NCBI GenBank assembly: GCA_022567655.1
Contig: JADFGO010000014.1
Span: 1-33,235, forward strand
Direction: 5' to 3'
Length of the DNA: 33,235 nt
From: Candidatus Neomarinimicrobiota bacterium
GTDB taxonomy: Bacteria > Fidelibacterota > SORT01
A program made the position numbers and the translations under genes. Positions 24,498-32,888 of the stretch are shown here, piece after piece. Below the pieces are notes generated by a model, which saw nothing but the letters and a program-made list of their open reading frames with translations, did not search any database and was not told the DNA's origin. Positions within the stretch are counted from its first letter, which is position 1; every line of letters starts with the position of its first letter.

Positions 24498-25454
24498 CTA
24501 TCTGAATACAAATCCGATTCTCCACGAATGACTTTTCTCACGATAGTCTCGGAGCCATTGTCCTGTCCCGTCCCATCTTTGTATGTATAACCACAATTCC
24601 CAGTCGGCATAGCTAATCATAATTTCGTTTTTCAGGTTCCTGCTGTGTAAGCCGTGAGTTCTCCAGGTGACAACATAAGACAACTTAAGCTTCTTCGCCT
24701 TATCGGTGGGTAATCTACCCAAAACGAAATGATCTCCTGTCTTTTTAATACCCAAATGGATTTTAGTCTCTAATGTGCCCATGAATCTTTCAATATCAGG
24801 ATTGTTTAGTTTATCCAAACCGAACGGCCAATGATATTTGAATCTTATACCGGGATAATCGACTCCCAACAATTTTCTTGTATCTTCGTCTATATTGAAC
24901 TTTCGGCCGGTGTTGACGATGTTTATCTCTTCATCGGTTCCTATTTGAGCGAATAGCCAGTTCCAGCCTCGGGATGCGCCTCCTGTTCCGCCATTTGACT
25001 CATGTTCCAAGCCAACAGATCCTGAAATTCGAAGACTTTCTGATATATTTCTGTCTATGTTATCCCATCTCCAGTATATCTCAGGATTATTGCGGGTCTC
25101 CACAATCGGCCAGGATTGAACATCCCAACCGTCACCCCAGTACCAGAGTGATTTTTGTGTAAATCCAAAATGTGCCGGACCTAAGAATTCGCACAACACT
25201 TTTTTTCTCTTACGGGCGTATTCTAAGTTATCCTCGCTGCACAAATTTTCTGCCAATCTTTTCTTTACACTTATTTGGAAGACCGTCTCCCATCTGTCTG
25301 CTTCTATTTTTCTCCACGAAAAATAGTTTACTTCATGTTGGATTACTCCGAAAACTCTGTTTTCAGGTAAATCCTGAGTGAGACCCTTTCCGCTTAGAAT
25401 AAAAATTGTTGATATTATTATTGTTATGACTCGTCCAAATATGGTTGATTTCAT
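24498..25454 (-). CDS. Outer-membrane phospholipase A1 (OMPLA/PldA-like)
   Basis: The 318-aa protein has a signal peptide (ITIIISTIFILSGKGLTQ) and the OMPLA catalytic block GLEHESNGGTGGASRGWN, which supplies His and Ser of HxSNG and the Asn of SRxWN, the catalytic triad in E. coli PldA. A second match to PldA is NPDIERFMGTLETKIHL. OMPLA removes phospholipids that have strayed into the outer leaflet of the outer membrane, activated by dimerisation and calcium. Start ATG 25454 has a perfect AGGAGG 6 nt upstream; the frame to 25487 is open but unsupported. It precedes the zinc cluster on the same strand. Confidence 0.85.
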   Translation of the reverse strand: MKSTIFGRVITIIISTIFILSGKGLTQDLPENRVFGVIQHEVNYFSWRKIEADRWETVFQISVKKRLAENLCSEDNLEYARKRKKVLCEFLGPAHFGFTQKSLWYWGDGWDVQSWPIVETRNNPEIYWRWDNIDRNISESLRISGSVGLEHESNGGTGGASRGWNWLFAQIGTDEEINIVNTGRKFNIDEDTRKLLGVDYPGIRFKYHWPFGLDKLNNPDIERFMGTLETKIHLGIKKTGDHFVLGRLPTDKAKKLKLSYVVTWRTHGLHSRNLKNEIMISYADWELWLYIQRWDGTGQWLRDYREKSHSWRIGFVFR

Positions 25455-25527
25455 ACCTAACCTCCTGTCCGATATAATGGAAACCAATTTAGTGCTCTTT
25501 TCTCACTGATCGGTGTCATATATTATA

Positions 25528-25549
25528 ATTTCATAAATATTTATGAAAT
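25528..25549. promoter_or_regulatory. 22-bp perfect palindrome in divergent intergenic region
   Basis: ATTTCATAAAT/ATTTATGAAAT is perfectly symmetric and lies 74 bp upstream of the OMPLA ATG in a very AT-rich gap (25500-25620) between divergent operons. It has the size and form of a dimeric regulator operator. The regulator is not identifiable. Confidence 0.45.
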
Positions 25550-25695
25550 ATCTTTCGTATATTTGATATATGATAATAATATAATACTATTATAAGTATA
25601 TTAGCAAGTTCAGTTTTATTTCGTCCTCATCTTCTCTGTTTTGCTTATTGCAACCCGTGCGCTTCGGTTAAGTGTCGACTTACTTATCTTACCGC

Positions 25696-25726
25696 TTGAC
25701 AAATCTGCCTACCCCGTGTATATTTG
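25696..25726 (+). promoter_or_regulatory. Promoter of the secretion cassette, with Bacteroidetes-like -10
   Basis: TTGACA (25696-25701), 17-bp spacer, then TATATTTG (25719-25726). This satisfies both the sigma70 pattern and the TAnnTTTG consensus of Bacteroidetes-type promoters. Predicted start near 25731 leaves a leader of only about 10 nt before the ATG, with no Shine-Dalgarno. Confidence 0.65.
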
Positions 25727-25741
25727 CCCGTAATTTTTACG

Positions 25742-26542
25742 ATGAAACAGACATATTCGAACGCGCAAGCGCTGACATTTTCAGCGCTGTTCGCCCTTAT
25801 GATATTCATATCCGCTTGCGAGGAAGAATTTCCCGTAGAATCTTTCGACCGGGATACCTCAGCCGTCCAACCATCGATAGACACTGTCCGCGCCGTATAT
25901 AACGACCTCATTCAGCAGTTCTTTCTCGAAGCCGCGGTTTCCGACCCGCAGGGACTTACCGACATAGATACGGTTACGTACACAGCAATGAGAATTGGAA
26001 GTTCGGACAGCATCACGGGAGGTTTGAACGACAACGGCACGAACGGAGACATAATTCAGGGCGACGGCAGATATTCCGCCTATCTATCTCCGCAGCTCGT
26101 AGATTCAGTCACAGGCAGCTTCAAGTTCACTGTGTATGCTTCCGACTTGGATTCCAATGCGAGTCCACAATTTGAACTTCTCTTCGACATAACGAACTAT
26201 CAGCCGGAATTGAGTCTCTTTTCCGTTACCGGTTCCGTAGCGTTGGGAGATACGATATTTATCGAAACGGCGGTGTCCGATGCCAACGGTCTCTCCGACA
26301 TCCGCAAAGTAACTTACGACATCTTCCGAGTCAGCGATTCAACACTGATCGAAGACCAGTCGTTTGTCATGCGTGACGACGGCAGTTTCGGGGACAGGGT
26401 TGCGCTGGACGGCATATATTCGGTGAAACAGCCTACCAATCCGACAGGGGCTACCGGCGTATTCATTTTCCTCATAACAGCGGAGGATTTCGCCGGACTG
26501 AAAAGCGAAGAGCTCGGCGTCCCGGTAACTATCACGGATTGA
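25742..26542 (+). CDS. Lipoprotein with two choice-of-anchor X-like repeats
   Basis: The 266-aa protein has a lipoprotein signal (FSALFALMIFISAC, lipobox Cys near residue 27) and two tandem Ig-like repeats. Each repeat has V(S)DP/ANGL(S/T)DI..VTY, then an aspartate/glycine-rich turn: NDNGTNGDIIQGDGRYS in the first and RDDGSFGDRVALDGIYS in the second. This motif resembles the choice-of-anchor X domain and may bind calcium. Start ATG 25742 is where the signal peptide begins; a TTG at 25724 lies inside the promoter. It is the first gene of a four-gene operon. Confidence 0.75.
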   Translation: MKQTYSNAQALTFSALFALMIFISACEEEFPVESFDRDTSAVQPSIDTVRAVYNDLIQQFFLEAAVSDPQGLTDIDTVTYTAMRIGSSDSITGGLNDNGTNGDIIQGDGRYSAYLSPQLVDSVTGSFKFTVYASDLDSNASPQFELLFDITNYQPELSLFSVTGSVALGDTIFIETAVSDANGLSDIRKVTYDIFRVSDSTLIEDQSFVMRDDGSFGDRVALDGIYSVKQPTNPTGATGVFIFLITAEDFAGLKSEELGVPVTITD

Positions 26543-26544
26543 GC

Positions 26545-28131
26545 ATGACGAACCGCATGCAGAAACATATTGTTTTGCTCCTGTTCACTATCTTCCTGAG
26601 TAGTGAATTCGCTTATTCTCAGGTCGTAAGAAATTATGAAATTACGGAATGGGTTTACCTAAACAAGAGCTCCCGGCTCCTCGGAAATTCCGTGACCGAC
26701 CTTGTCTATGGAAACTCTAACCGCTTGTGGATAGGCACCGGAAGAGGGTTGAATTCTACCGCAGATAACGGTCTCTCATTTGATGAATACACGCATGACG
26801 AGTTCGAGATCGGAATCGGCGGAGTCTCCGCTCTCGCCGTGCTGGGGGATATCGTCATCGTCGCCAACGCATTCGACGATCCGGACGTGGAGGAATCAAA
26901 TTCCACGGGAAGCGGTCTCGCTATCTCCACCGACAACGGTTTCAGCTGGACGCACATCGATCAGCCGAAAGATTCGAACGATGCTGTCTTCGAACTGATT
27001 TACGGTGACACTATAGATGCACTGCCGGTCGTGATCAACGTTGATAACGTCACTTTCGACATTGCTATCACAGAGGACAGCACAATTTACATTACCTCAT
27101 TCGCGGGCGGCTCCCGAAAATCTACCGACCTCGGAGTGACCTGGAACCGGATCGTACTGCCGCCCGACGATATGGATTCGCTCACCGCATTTTCCGACCA
27201 CGAGTTCGACCTCAGTCCGGTCGATAACAGCAATTTCGGAGTCACGGGAAGCCTGAACCACAGACCGTTTTCTGTCATAGCATGGGGGGATACGGTCATC
27301 ATAGGCACAGCGGGGGGGATCAACCGCTCATATGACAGCGGCGTCTCCTGGTTCAAATCGAACACGGGCAACAGCGGTATCAGCGGAAACTGGGCAGTCG
27401 TTCTGCATCGCCATGTATGGAACGGAAATGAAACGCTGCTTGCGGCGACCCGGCCTACAGTCGAGGGCGAGTTCTTGGGTATATCGCTCAGCAGGGACGG
27501 CGGTGAAAATTGGAGGACGGTTCTCTCCGACGAAAGGGTCTGGAACTTTTCTTCCGACGATTCGGTTATTTACGCCGCAGCGGACAGCGGACTCTTTAAA
27601 TCGGTCGACGGGGGCGTTACATGGGCTTCGTTCCCACCGATAATCGATGGGGCTACCGGGGACCCTCTTTACACGCAAACTTTCTATTCGGTTATAAAGA
27701 CGCCGGATAATCGCCTCTGGGCGGGAACAGCCGGCGGGCTTATTTACACTGATAATAACTCTTCCTCCTGGACGATTTTACGCGCAGTTAAGCCTTTGAC
27801 CGAAGACCTCTCCGTCCGGACCTATTCCTATCCCAACCCCTTTTCCCCTTCCCGGCATAACAGACTTGGAGGGGACGGATATGTTCGCTTTCATTATTCT
27901 CTCTCTGAACGCTCGACGGTTTCGATAAACGTATATGACTTTTCCATGACGCTGGTGGCAAAAGCCGTGAAATCTGTGTCAAGAGATAAGGGGGAATGGG
28001 ATGAAGTCTGGAACGGCAGGAACGGTTTCGGTTCAGTTGTGGCGAACGGGACTTACTTCTATAAAATAATCGTTAACAAAAGCTCCGGCGGCGGGGAAGT
28101 TCATTGGGGTAAGGTGATGGTGATAGAGTGA
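26545..28131 (+). CDS. Secreted Asp-box (BNR/sortilin-like) protein with type IX-style C-terminal domain
   Basis: The 528-aa protein has a signal peptide (HIVLLLFTIFLSSEFAYSQ) and seven Asp-box repeats of the form S.D.G..W: STADNGLSF, STDNGFSW, STDLGVTW, SYDSGVSW, SRDGGENW, SVDGGVTW and YTDNNSSSW, indicating a beta-propeller. The C-terminal 100 residues begin SYPNPFSPSRHN and continue with NVYDFSMTLV, DEVWNGRNGFGSVVANGTYFYKI, a FlgD-like Ig/type IX sorting-type domain. It is probably exported to the cell surface. ATG 26545 lies just after the preceding stop (TGA 26540-26542), so the genes are translationally linked. Confidence 0.85.
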   Translation: MTNRMQKHIVLLLFTIFLSSEFAYSQVVRNYEITEWVYLNKSSRLLGNSVTDLVYGNSNRLWIGTGRGLNSTADNGLSFDEYTHDEFEIGIGGVSALAVLGDIVIVANAFDDPDVEESNSTGSGLAISTDNGFSWTHIDQPKDSNDAVFELIYGDTIDALPVVINVDNVTFDIAITEDSTIYITSFAGGSRKSTDLGVTWNRIVLPPDDMDSLTAFSDHEFDLSPVDNSNFGVTGSLNHRPFSVIAWGDTVIIGTAGGINRSYDSGVSWFKSNTGNSGISGNWAVVLHRHVWNGNETLLAATRPTVEGEFLGISLSRDGGENWRTVLSDERVWNFSSDDSVIYAAADSGLFKSVDGGVTWASFPPIIDGATGDPLYTQTFYSVIKTPDNRLWAGTAGGLIYTDNNSSSWTILRAVKPLTEDLSVRTYSYPNPFSPSRHNRLGGDGYVRFHYSLSERSTVSINVYDFSMTLVAKAVKSVSRDKGEWDEVWNGRNGFGSVVANGTYFYKIIVNKSSGGGEVHWGKVMVIE

Positions 28132-28132
28132 G

Positions 28133-29059
28133 ATGAGAAATGCCTTATTCATATCAGTGATGTTATTTACACCGCTCACGGTGATCGCGCAGGGCGAGGG
28201 GGGATTTGCGGCGCCGTTTCTCCGCATGGGACTCGGCGCGCGGGCAATATCGATGGGAGGCGCCTTTACCGCCGTTGCCGACGACGGATTTGCCGCCTAT
28301 TACAATCCCGCAGGGCTTCCCTACCTGACTAAAAGGCACTTTACAACGACCTATTCATTCCTCTCACTCGACAGGCGGTTCCATTATATTTCATACTCGC
28401 AAAGTTTGAAACCCACCGCCGGTCTCTCCCTCTACTGGCTTGCCGCGGGGACCGACAATATCGACGGACGTGACCTCTCAGGTAATCATACCTTCGATTA
28501 CAGCGATGCTTCGAATGCGTTCGGGATCTCTTTTGCAAACAGGTTCCATGAATCCATCGCAATCGGAATAACTCTTAAGATTATCACACAAAATCTTGAT
28601 CTCGCCGACGAAAATCTCAGCTCGAACGACCTCGCATTCGATGCCGGGCTTATGTTCATCCCGGTGGAGAACCTGAAGTTAGCTGTGGTTATCAAGGATT
28701 TGAACGCCAGTTTCAGTTGGAGCACTCAGGACCTTTTCAGCCTCGGGACCGTCTCCATCGATACGATCCCTTACACGCTGAACGCGGGCGCATCGTATCT
28801 GTTCGATAACGGACTGACAATTTCAACCGCCGCACTATTCAATCAGTCGCAGCAGGAGAGGATGCGTTTCGGAATCGAGTACCGGAGAGATGAGCTCTAT
28901 TCACTCCGGGCTGGCTCCGACGACGGCGCGTTTTCCTTCGGCGGTGGAGTTCGATATCAAGTTTCGGGCGGAGTTTATACAAACATAGATTACGCCTTTC
29001 GACCGGAGGTCGTCGGAGAAGGGGGAACTCATCTCTTCAGCTGGGAGTTTACCTTTTAA
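28133..29059 (+). CDS. PorV/PorQ-family outer-membrane protein, first copy
   Basis: The 308-aa protein has a signal peptide (MRNALFISVMLFTPLTVIAQ) followed by the family block MGLGARAISMGGAFTAVADDGFAAYYNPAGLPYL, then 12-14 predicted beta strands and a terminal Phe. In Bacteroidetes, PorV-type barrels (FadL-like) receive type IX substrates at the outer membrane. It is directly downstream of a candidate substrate. Start ATG lies 1 bp after the previous stop. Confidence 0.86.
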   Translation: MRNALFISVMLFTPLTVIAQGEGGFAAPFLRMGLGARAISMGGAFTAVADDGFAAYYNPAGLPYLTKRHFTTTYSFLSLDRRFHYISYSQSLKPTAGLSLYWLAAGTDNIDGRDLSGNHTFDYSDASNAFGISFANRFHESIAIGITLKIITQNLDLADENLSSNDLAFDAGLMFIPVENLKLAVVIKDLNASFSWSTQDLFSLGTVSIDTIPYTLNAGASYLFDNGLTISTAALFNQSQQERMRFGIEYRRDELYSLRAGSDDGAFSFGGGVRYQVSGGVYTNIDYAFRPEVVGEGGTHLFSWEFTF

Positions 29060-29971
29060 GTGAAAATTTTGTTCTACACTCTGTTATTCGCCGCGGTTCA
29101 GCTGCCGCAGGCTCTTTATGCGGGTGATCCCTCATCAACCGGAATGGCGTTCCTGAAGCTCGGTGTCGATGCCGCTTCAACCGCTATGGGCGGAACCGGT
29201 GTTTCCAACTCGGAGGGGGCTGTCGCCTCGTACTGGAACCCGGCGGGATTGGCTTCCGCAGAAGAGTCTGACGTCGTCATTTCACATCAGGAGTGGCTCG
29301 CCGGTTCGAGCAACCAGTATTTAGGCGTCTCTTTCCCCGGCAGCAGTTACTCGTTCGGTCTGAGTTTAGCGCTGTCTGGAGTAAGCGACATCGAGCGGCG
29401 CGATGAACGTCCTACTGCGGAACCGCTCGGTTATTTCAGCGCCAACTCGATCGCGCTTTCACTCTCAGCCGCTGCCGGAAGGGGCAGCGGTTTACAATTT
29501 GGCGCCACAGCGAAACTACTCTATGAAAAGATCTCCTTTTACACGGCAAACGGATTTGCGTTCGACTTCGGTCTGATCAAGAGTCTGAATTTTCATAATA
29601 TCCGCACGGCTCTTGTAGTCAAGGACGTCGGCGGGATGTCATCTCTGAACATTGAGTCAACCTCGCTGCCCGCGCGGATCACAGCCGGGATCAGCGGTAG
29701 GTTCAACCCCCGCTCAACCACATCCTTCAGCTGGGCTTTCGATGCCGGTAAATATTTCGAGTCGGGAACGTTCATCAGGCTCGGCGGTGAGCTGAACCTT
29801 AACGAGATCCTCAGCCTCCGCGGCGGTTACAAACGGAACTCGGAGAACTCGTCCGGCATCACGGCGGGAATCGGCATAACACGCAACCGCTACCGCTTCG
29901 ACTACGCGTACCTCCCCTTCGACTTCAACCTCGGCGACACACACCAGATGAGCTTCGGTATAGGGTTTTAA
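29060..29971 (+). CDS. PorV/PorQ-family outer-membrane protein, second copy
   Basis: The 303-aa protein, a paralogue of the previous gene, has a signal peptide (ILFYTLLFAAVQLPQALYAG), FLKLGVDAASTAMGGTGVSN, VASYWNPAGLA and VISHQEWLAGSSNQYLGVSF, and ends in SFGIGF. The HQEW segment is more like PorQ-type members than PorV. The start is GTG 29060, touching the previous TAA. Two diverged barrels in tandem suggest two roles in handling the same cargo. Confidence 0.86.
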   Translation: MKILFYTLLFAAVQLPQALYAGDPSSTGMAFLKLGVDAASTAMGGTGVSNSEGAVASYWNPAGLASAEESDVVISHQEWLAGSSNQYLGVSFPGSSYSFGLSLALSGVSDIERRDERPTAEPLGYFSANSIALSLSAAAGRGSGLQFGATAKLLYEKISFYTANGFAFDFGLIKSLNFHNIRTALVVKDVGGMSSLNIESTSLPARITAGISGRFNPRSTTSFSWAFDAGKYFESGTFIRLGGELNLNEILSLRGGYKRNSENSSGITAGIGITRNRYRFDYAYLPFDFNLGDTHQMSFGIGF

Positions 29972-29986
29972 TACGGCTTATTTCCA

Positions 29987-30009
29987 GGCGATTCGTGAAT
30001 TGCCCCTAC
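29987..30009 (-). repeat. GTAGGG-headed palindrome, second copy
   Basis: GGCGATTC-GT-GAATTGCC (29987-30004) is followed by CCCTAC, so the minus strand reads GTAGGGGCAATTC plus hairpin. Same architecture as 17513-17532. It lies just after the secretion operon and marks the boundary where base composition becomes AT-rich. Confidence 0.45.
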
Positions 30010-30069
30010 ACGCTATTCCCTTTGCAGTTGAGATTCTTAATAGTAATTAATTTGAATAAATTCGTAAGC

Positions 30070-30552
30070 CTATAAATTAGATTTGATATACTTATCTAGT
30101 GGTTTATAAGATCCGCATCTTTTAAGGGATGAAATAGTACAATTATTAGCTATTTTTGCATTATGAACAGTGTGTAAATATCTCTTGTAACTCATTTTCC
30201 ATACGATATCACCAAGATATTTTTTGGGGTCTTTTATTAGTTCGGTATTTTGTATTTTTTTAGGTCTCTTTTGTAGTTTAAACGTTGTTTGAATTGCAGT
30301 CGAATCAGATAAGAGCCATGCTTCTATCTCAATAATAGGAATAAGAATTAAATAGTTGGTAAATGGTGAATTGTTCAATTTAGTTACAAGTAATTTTCTA
30401 AGCGTACTCTCATTTTTCGTATCAAGATCATGAATCAAGATGAGATATTTACAACCTATGTCATATAGATAATTCGCCCACCCTATACACTTCTTTGGAA
30501 TGCTACCAGACCCTCGCCCTAGTCTTTTTTTAATTTTGAAAGAACTCCCCTT
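30070..30552 (-). pseudogene. DUF4276 family gene, N-terminally truncated
   Basis: The frame, open from 30552, reads GRGSGSIPKKCIGWANYL, LILIHDLDTKNESTLRKLL, LILIPIIEIEAWLLSDSTAI, IKDPKKYLGDIVWKMSYKRYL and ends RCGSYKPLDKYIKSNL. These follow the DUF4276 pattern (TOPRIM-like fold, often beside AAA/OLD-type ATPases in defence loci) from the GSIPK block to the C-terminus. The family's N-terminal IVEGxTE strand is absent, and the only start codon is TTG at 30438, which would remove still more. It is strongly AT-rich. A stop (TGA 30555-30553) closes the frame upstream, in the middle of a phage-type ORF. Confidence 0.65.
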
Positions 30553-30677
30553 TCATTAGCAAGATCCATTTTTATCTGATTAATTTCATTAGTTGAGATA
30601 AAACCATTAGCAATTTCGTTATCCAAGGTACTATATATGTCACCAAGATAAAATGAATTCCTGTGTAATAGATTCAT
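30519..30677 (-). CDS. Small phage ORF, possibly truncated
   Basis: A 52-aa frame (MNLLHRNSFYLGDIYSTLDN...) starts at an ATG overlapping the stop of the BR0599-like gene by 4 bp, typical of phage operons. It ends at 30519 inside the DUF4276-like frame. The last residues (LSKLKKD) may be an artefact of the junction. No family recognised. Confidence 0.5.
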   Translation of the reverse strand: MNLLHRNSFYLGDIYSTLDNEIANGFISTNEINQIKMDLANERGVLSKLKKD

Positions 30678-31510
30678 ATGTTCAAACAACACTTTTTTCC
30701 ATCCATCGGGTTTTTCTGTGGGATGAAAGGAAATCCACCGTAGTTATCTATTGCATCAAATTTCCCGTCGCACGTCGCGACTGTATGATCACACCCTGGG
30801 AAAGCAGTGACAGTATCACCGACAATTATCCCAGTAAAAGACAGATTCAAGGTTAATACACCTGTCGCGTTATTATGGTCGGTAATAAAACGCCTATTAA
30901 CCAAGCCTGAAACAACAAATTCAACATACCCCCCGACAAAATGCGTACTATCAAATGTAGGATTTATTGAAACAATAAAACTCGAGCTTGTTATAGTCAG
31001 CCCGGAAACATCGGTAAGAACACCATTGACATCATGTAAAGTACGTATCACGGCACATTGAACACCATAAAGTACATGTGGACATGCGGTTTGATAAAAC
31101 CTCCGTAACCCTGGCCTACGTAAAGTAGATTGAATCGGGCTACAAGTAACTTCGCCTTCGTTTTCAATTAATTTGACATTGATTACTTTACCTTTAAAAG
31201 TAATAGCAGGATCACTATCGGACGCATGAATCCGCGTAATCGTAATAGTTATAATATCTGTTGGAGAAGTTGCTATAAACTGATCAAGAAAAGTAACATT
31301 TCTACTTAGCGTTATTTTTAAAGAAGTCTTACCCAGGTCCTGAGTCGATAATATTGCACTCCTTTTAAGCGGCACCGATAGATAGATGTTACCACTGAAA
31401 TCGATATCTTCATCGCCAGAAGTATAGTACCAACTAAACACCCCTCGCTTGAATTCGTATAATTCAAGCGGTTGAAAAAATTCAGAAATTTCAACATCAT
31501 TAAAAGCCAT
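30674..31510 (-). CDS. Phage tail protein, BR0599/DUF2163 family
   Basis: The 278-aa protein has the BR0599-type C-terminus: ACPHVLYGVQCAV at about residue 142 and FPGCDHTVATCDGKFDAIDN at about 239, then GGFPFIPQKNP. The four cysteines are in the places where lambda gpL-like tail-tip proteins bind an iron-sulphur cluster. The N-terminal half (DUF2163-like) contains the ITITRIHASDSDPAITFKGKV strands. These proteins form the tail tip/baseplate hub of siphophages and gene transfer agents. RBS GGTGA precedes the ATG, 7 bp after the upstream tail gene. Confidence 0.82.
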   Translation of the reverse strand: MAFNDVEISEFFQPLELYEFKRGVFSWYYTSGDEDIDFSGNIYLSVPLKRSAILSTQDLGKTSLKITLSRNVTFLDQFIATSPTDIITITITRIHASDSDPAITFKGKVINVKLIENEGEVTCSPIQSTLRRPGLRRFYQTACPHVLYGVQCAVIRTLHDVNGVLTDVSGLTITSSSFIVSINPTFDSTHFVGGYVEFVVSGLVNRRFITDHNNATGVLTLNLSFTGIIVGDTVTAFPGCDHTVATCDGKFDAIDNYGGFPFIPQKNPMDGKKCCLNI

Positions 31511-31517
31511 AGTTCAC

Positions 31518-32888
31518 CTAATTATTTATCACAGTTGTTGGAACGACTGCGTTGGCGGTATCATTACCGTTCCAATTAATTTGTAAATTATCTGAAGTCA
31601 AACGTTTACGTCCAAGCCATGAAATCATAATTACATCCTCTGCATTAACTCCGGCACTAGAGGTAAGCGTAACTTCTAGATTCGGTGCAGAAATAGTAAT
31701 TGATGAAATTTCTCTAAAAATCCATCCAGATGTTGTTAAAATACCGATATCGTCTCTTTCGGCAGATAATGTATCTTGTCCATCATCCTCAATGAACAAC
31801 TGAATATCTAATGCACCTGTAGAAACCAATATCATGTTCGCCTCAAAAGTCGGCATCCAAAATGGACGTAATTTTCCTTCTCGCCTGTGTAACCACAATC
31901 GGTAGTTCCAGACATCTTCAAGGGTATCGAATTGGAGTCCGAATTGCCTTTGGATTTTTGTTTTTAACCATGGCGCGAAAGTATCTTGTAGGCCGGTACC
32001 GTAATCTGCAACGTCTACTCGATTCGTATATTGGTCAGTAGCGAAGTTGTCAATTGTTAGCGGGGGGTCTAAAAAGACATCTAGACCTTTATATTGAACA
32101 GCTGAAGGACTCGTCGCGAGCGTAGCATTTTCAGTTATAATAAAGTTGAAATCTAACCGCTGGTTATCACCATCCGTACTCCTTATTGGAGATGACAAAA
32201 ACCTACCGACTCTCATTGGCATAACTAGAGCAGTTATCCCAAAAACAGTTGAAATAATTGCTGTCGCTTCTATTTGGGTGGTAGTTAAAGAATTTATAGT
32301 GAATAATTCAAAATTTCTTGGAGATATATAAATCATCCCAAGACCGCCAACTCTAAAATCTGCAAATTCAGTACTAACATTAATAATAGTACTCGAACCA
32401 GTTGTCGGAGAAGTAAGATTTCGACACTCAGACGATACCGGCACTCCAAACCGGTTGATACGCCATCCGTATAACAATATGTCTAGTGGAATTATTTCAC
32501 CTCTTGGGATAGAAATATTACCCGTAAATCCTTGCCGAGGTGAACTTCTCAATTTCGTTCGTTGTTCATACCCGTCATTAGAAGTCATTACCTGGGTCTT
32601 CCAATTAAGAGTTTCTTGTAAACCTGCCTGGAATAGATAAGGTAGTGCTAAAACTCTAGTTCCAGTAACGAGAACAGTAATATCGTTGATACCGGGTTCA
32701 AAGTCAAACAGGATAGAACCGTCTATGGTAGGTGGACCAGTATCAACTGAGATCTCAAGAGTTAACTGGAGTTCTTCTAAAGGACCGAGATCAACGGGCG
32801 TACTTATCCCGGTTAATACTATCCCACCAAGGTTACTGGGAATAATATTGGTTAAAGTCGTTGTTGTGAAAAAAGCGTTGAAAATCAA
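31518..32888 (-). CDS. Phage tail protein (start uncertain)
   Basis: The 456-aa frame contains ETLNWKTQVMTSNDGYEQRTKLRSSPRQGF and later YRLWLHRREGKLRPFWMPTFEANMIL, two blocks that recur in siphophage tail or baseplate proteins encoded next to DUF2163 genes. Between them are serine/threonine-rich beta segments. The only canonical start upstream of the first block is TTG 32888, with no good RBS; the frame stays open upstream to 32984, so the true N-terminus may be missing. Its C-terminus is complete. Confidence 0.65.
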   Translation of the reverse strand: MIFNAFFTTTTLTNIIPSNLGGIVLTGISTPVDLGPLEELQLTLEISVDTGPPTIDGSILFDFEPGINDITVLVTGTRVLALPYLFQAGLQETLNWKTQVMTSNDGYEQRTKLRSSPRQGFTGNISIPRGEIIPLDILLYGWRINRFGVPVSSECRNLTSPTTGSSTIINVSTEFADFRVGGLGMIYISPRNFELFTINSLTTTQIEATAIISTVFGITALVMPMRVGRFLSSPIRSTDGDNQRLDFNFIITENATLATSPSAVQYKGLDVFLDPPLTIDNFATDQYTNRVDVADYGTGLQDTFAPWLKTKIQRQFGLQFDTLEDVWNYRLWLHRREGKLRPFWMPTFEANMILVSTGALDIQLFIEDDGQDTLSAERDDIGILTTSGWIFREISSITISAPNLEVTLTSSAGVNAEDVIMISWLGRKRLTSDNLQINWNGNDTANAVVPTTVINN

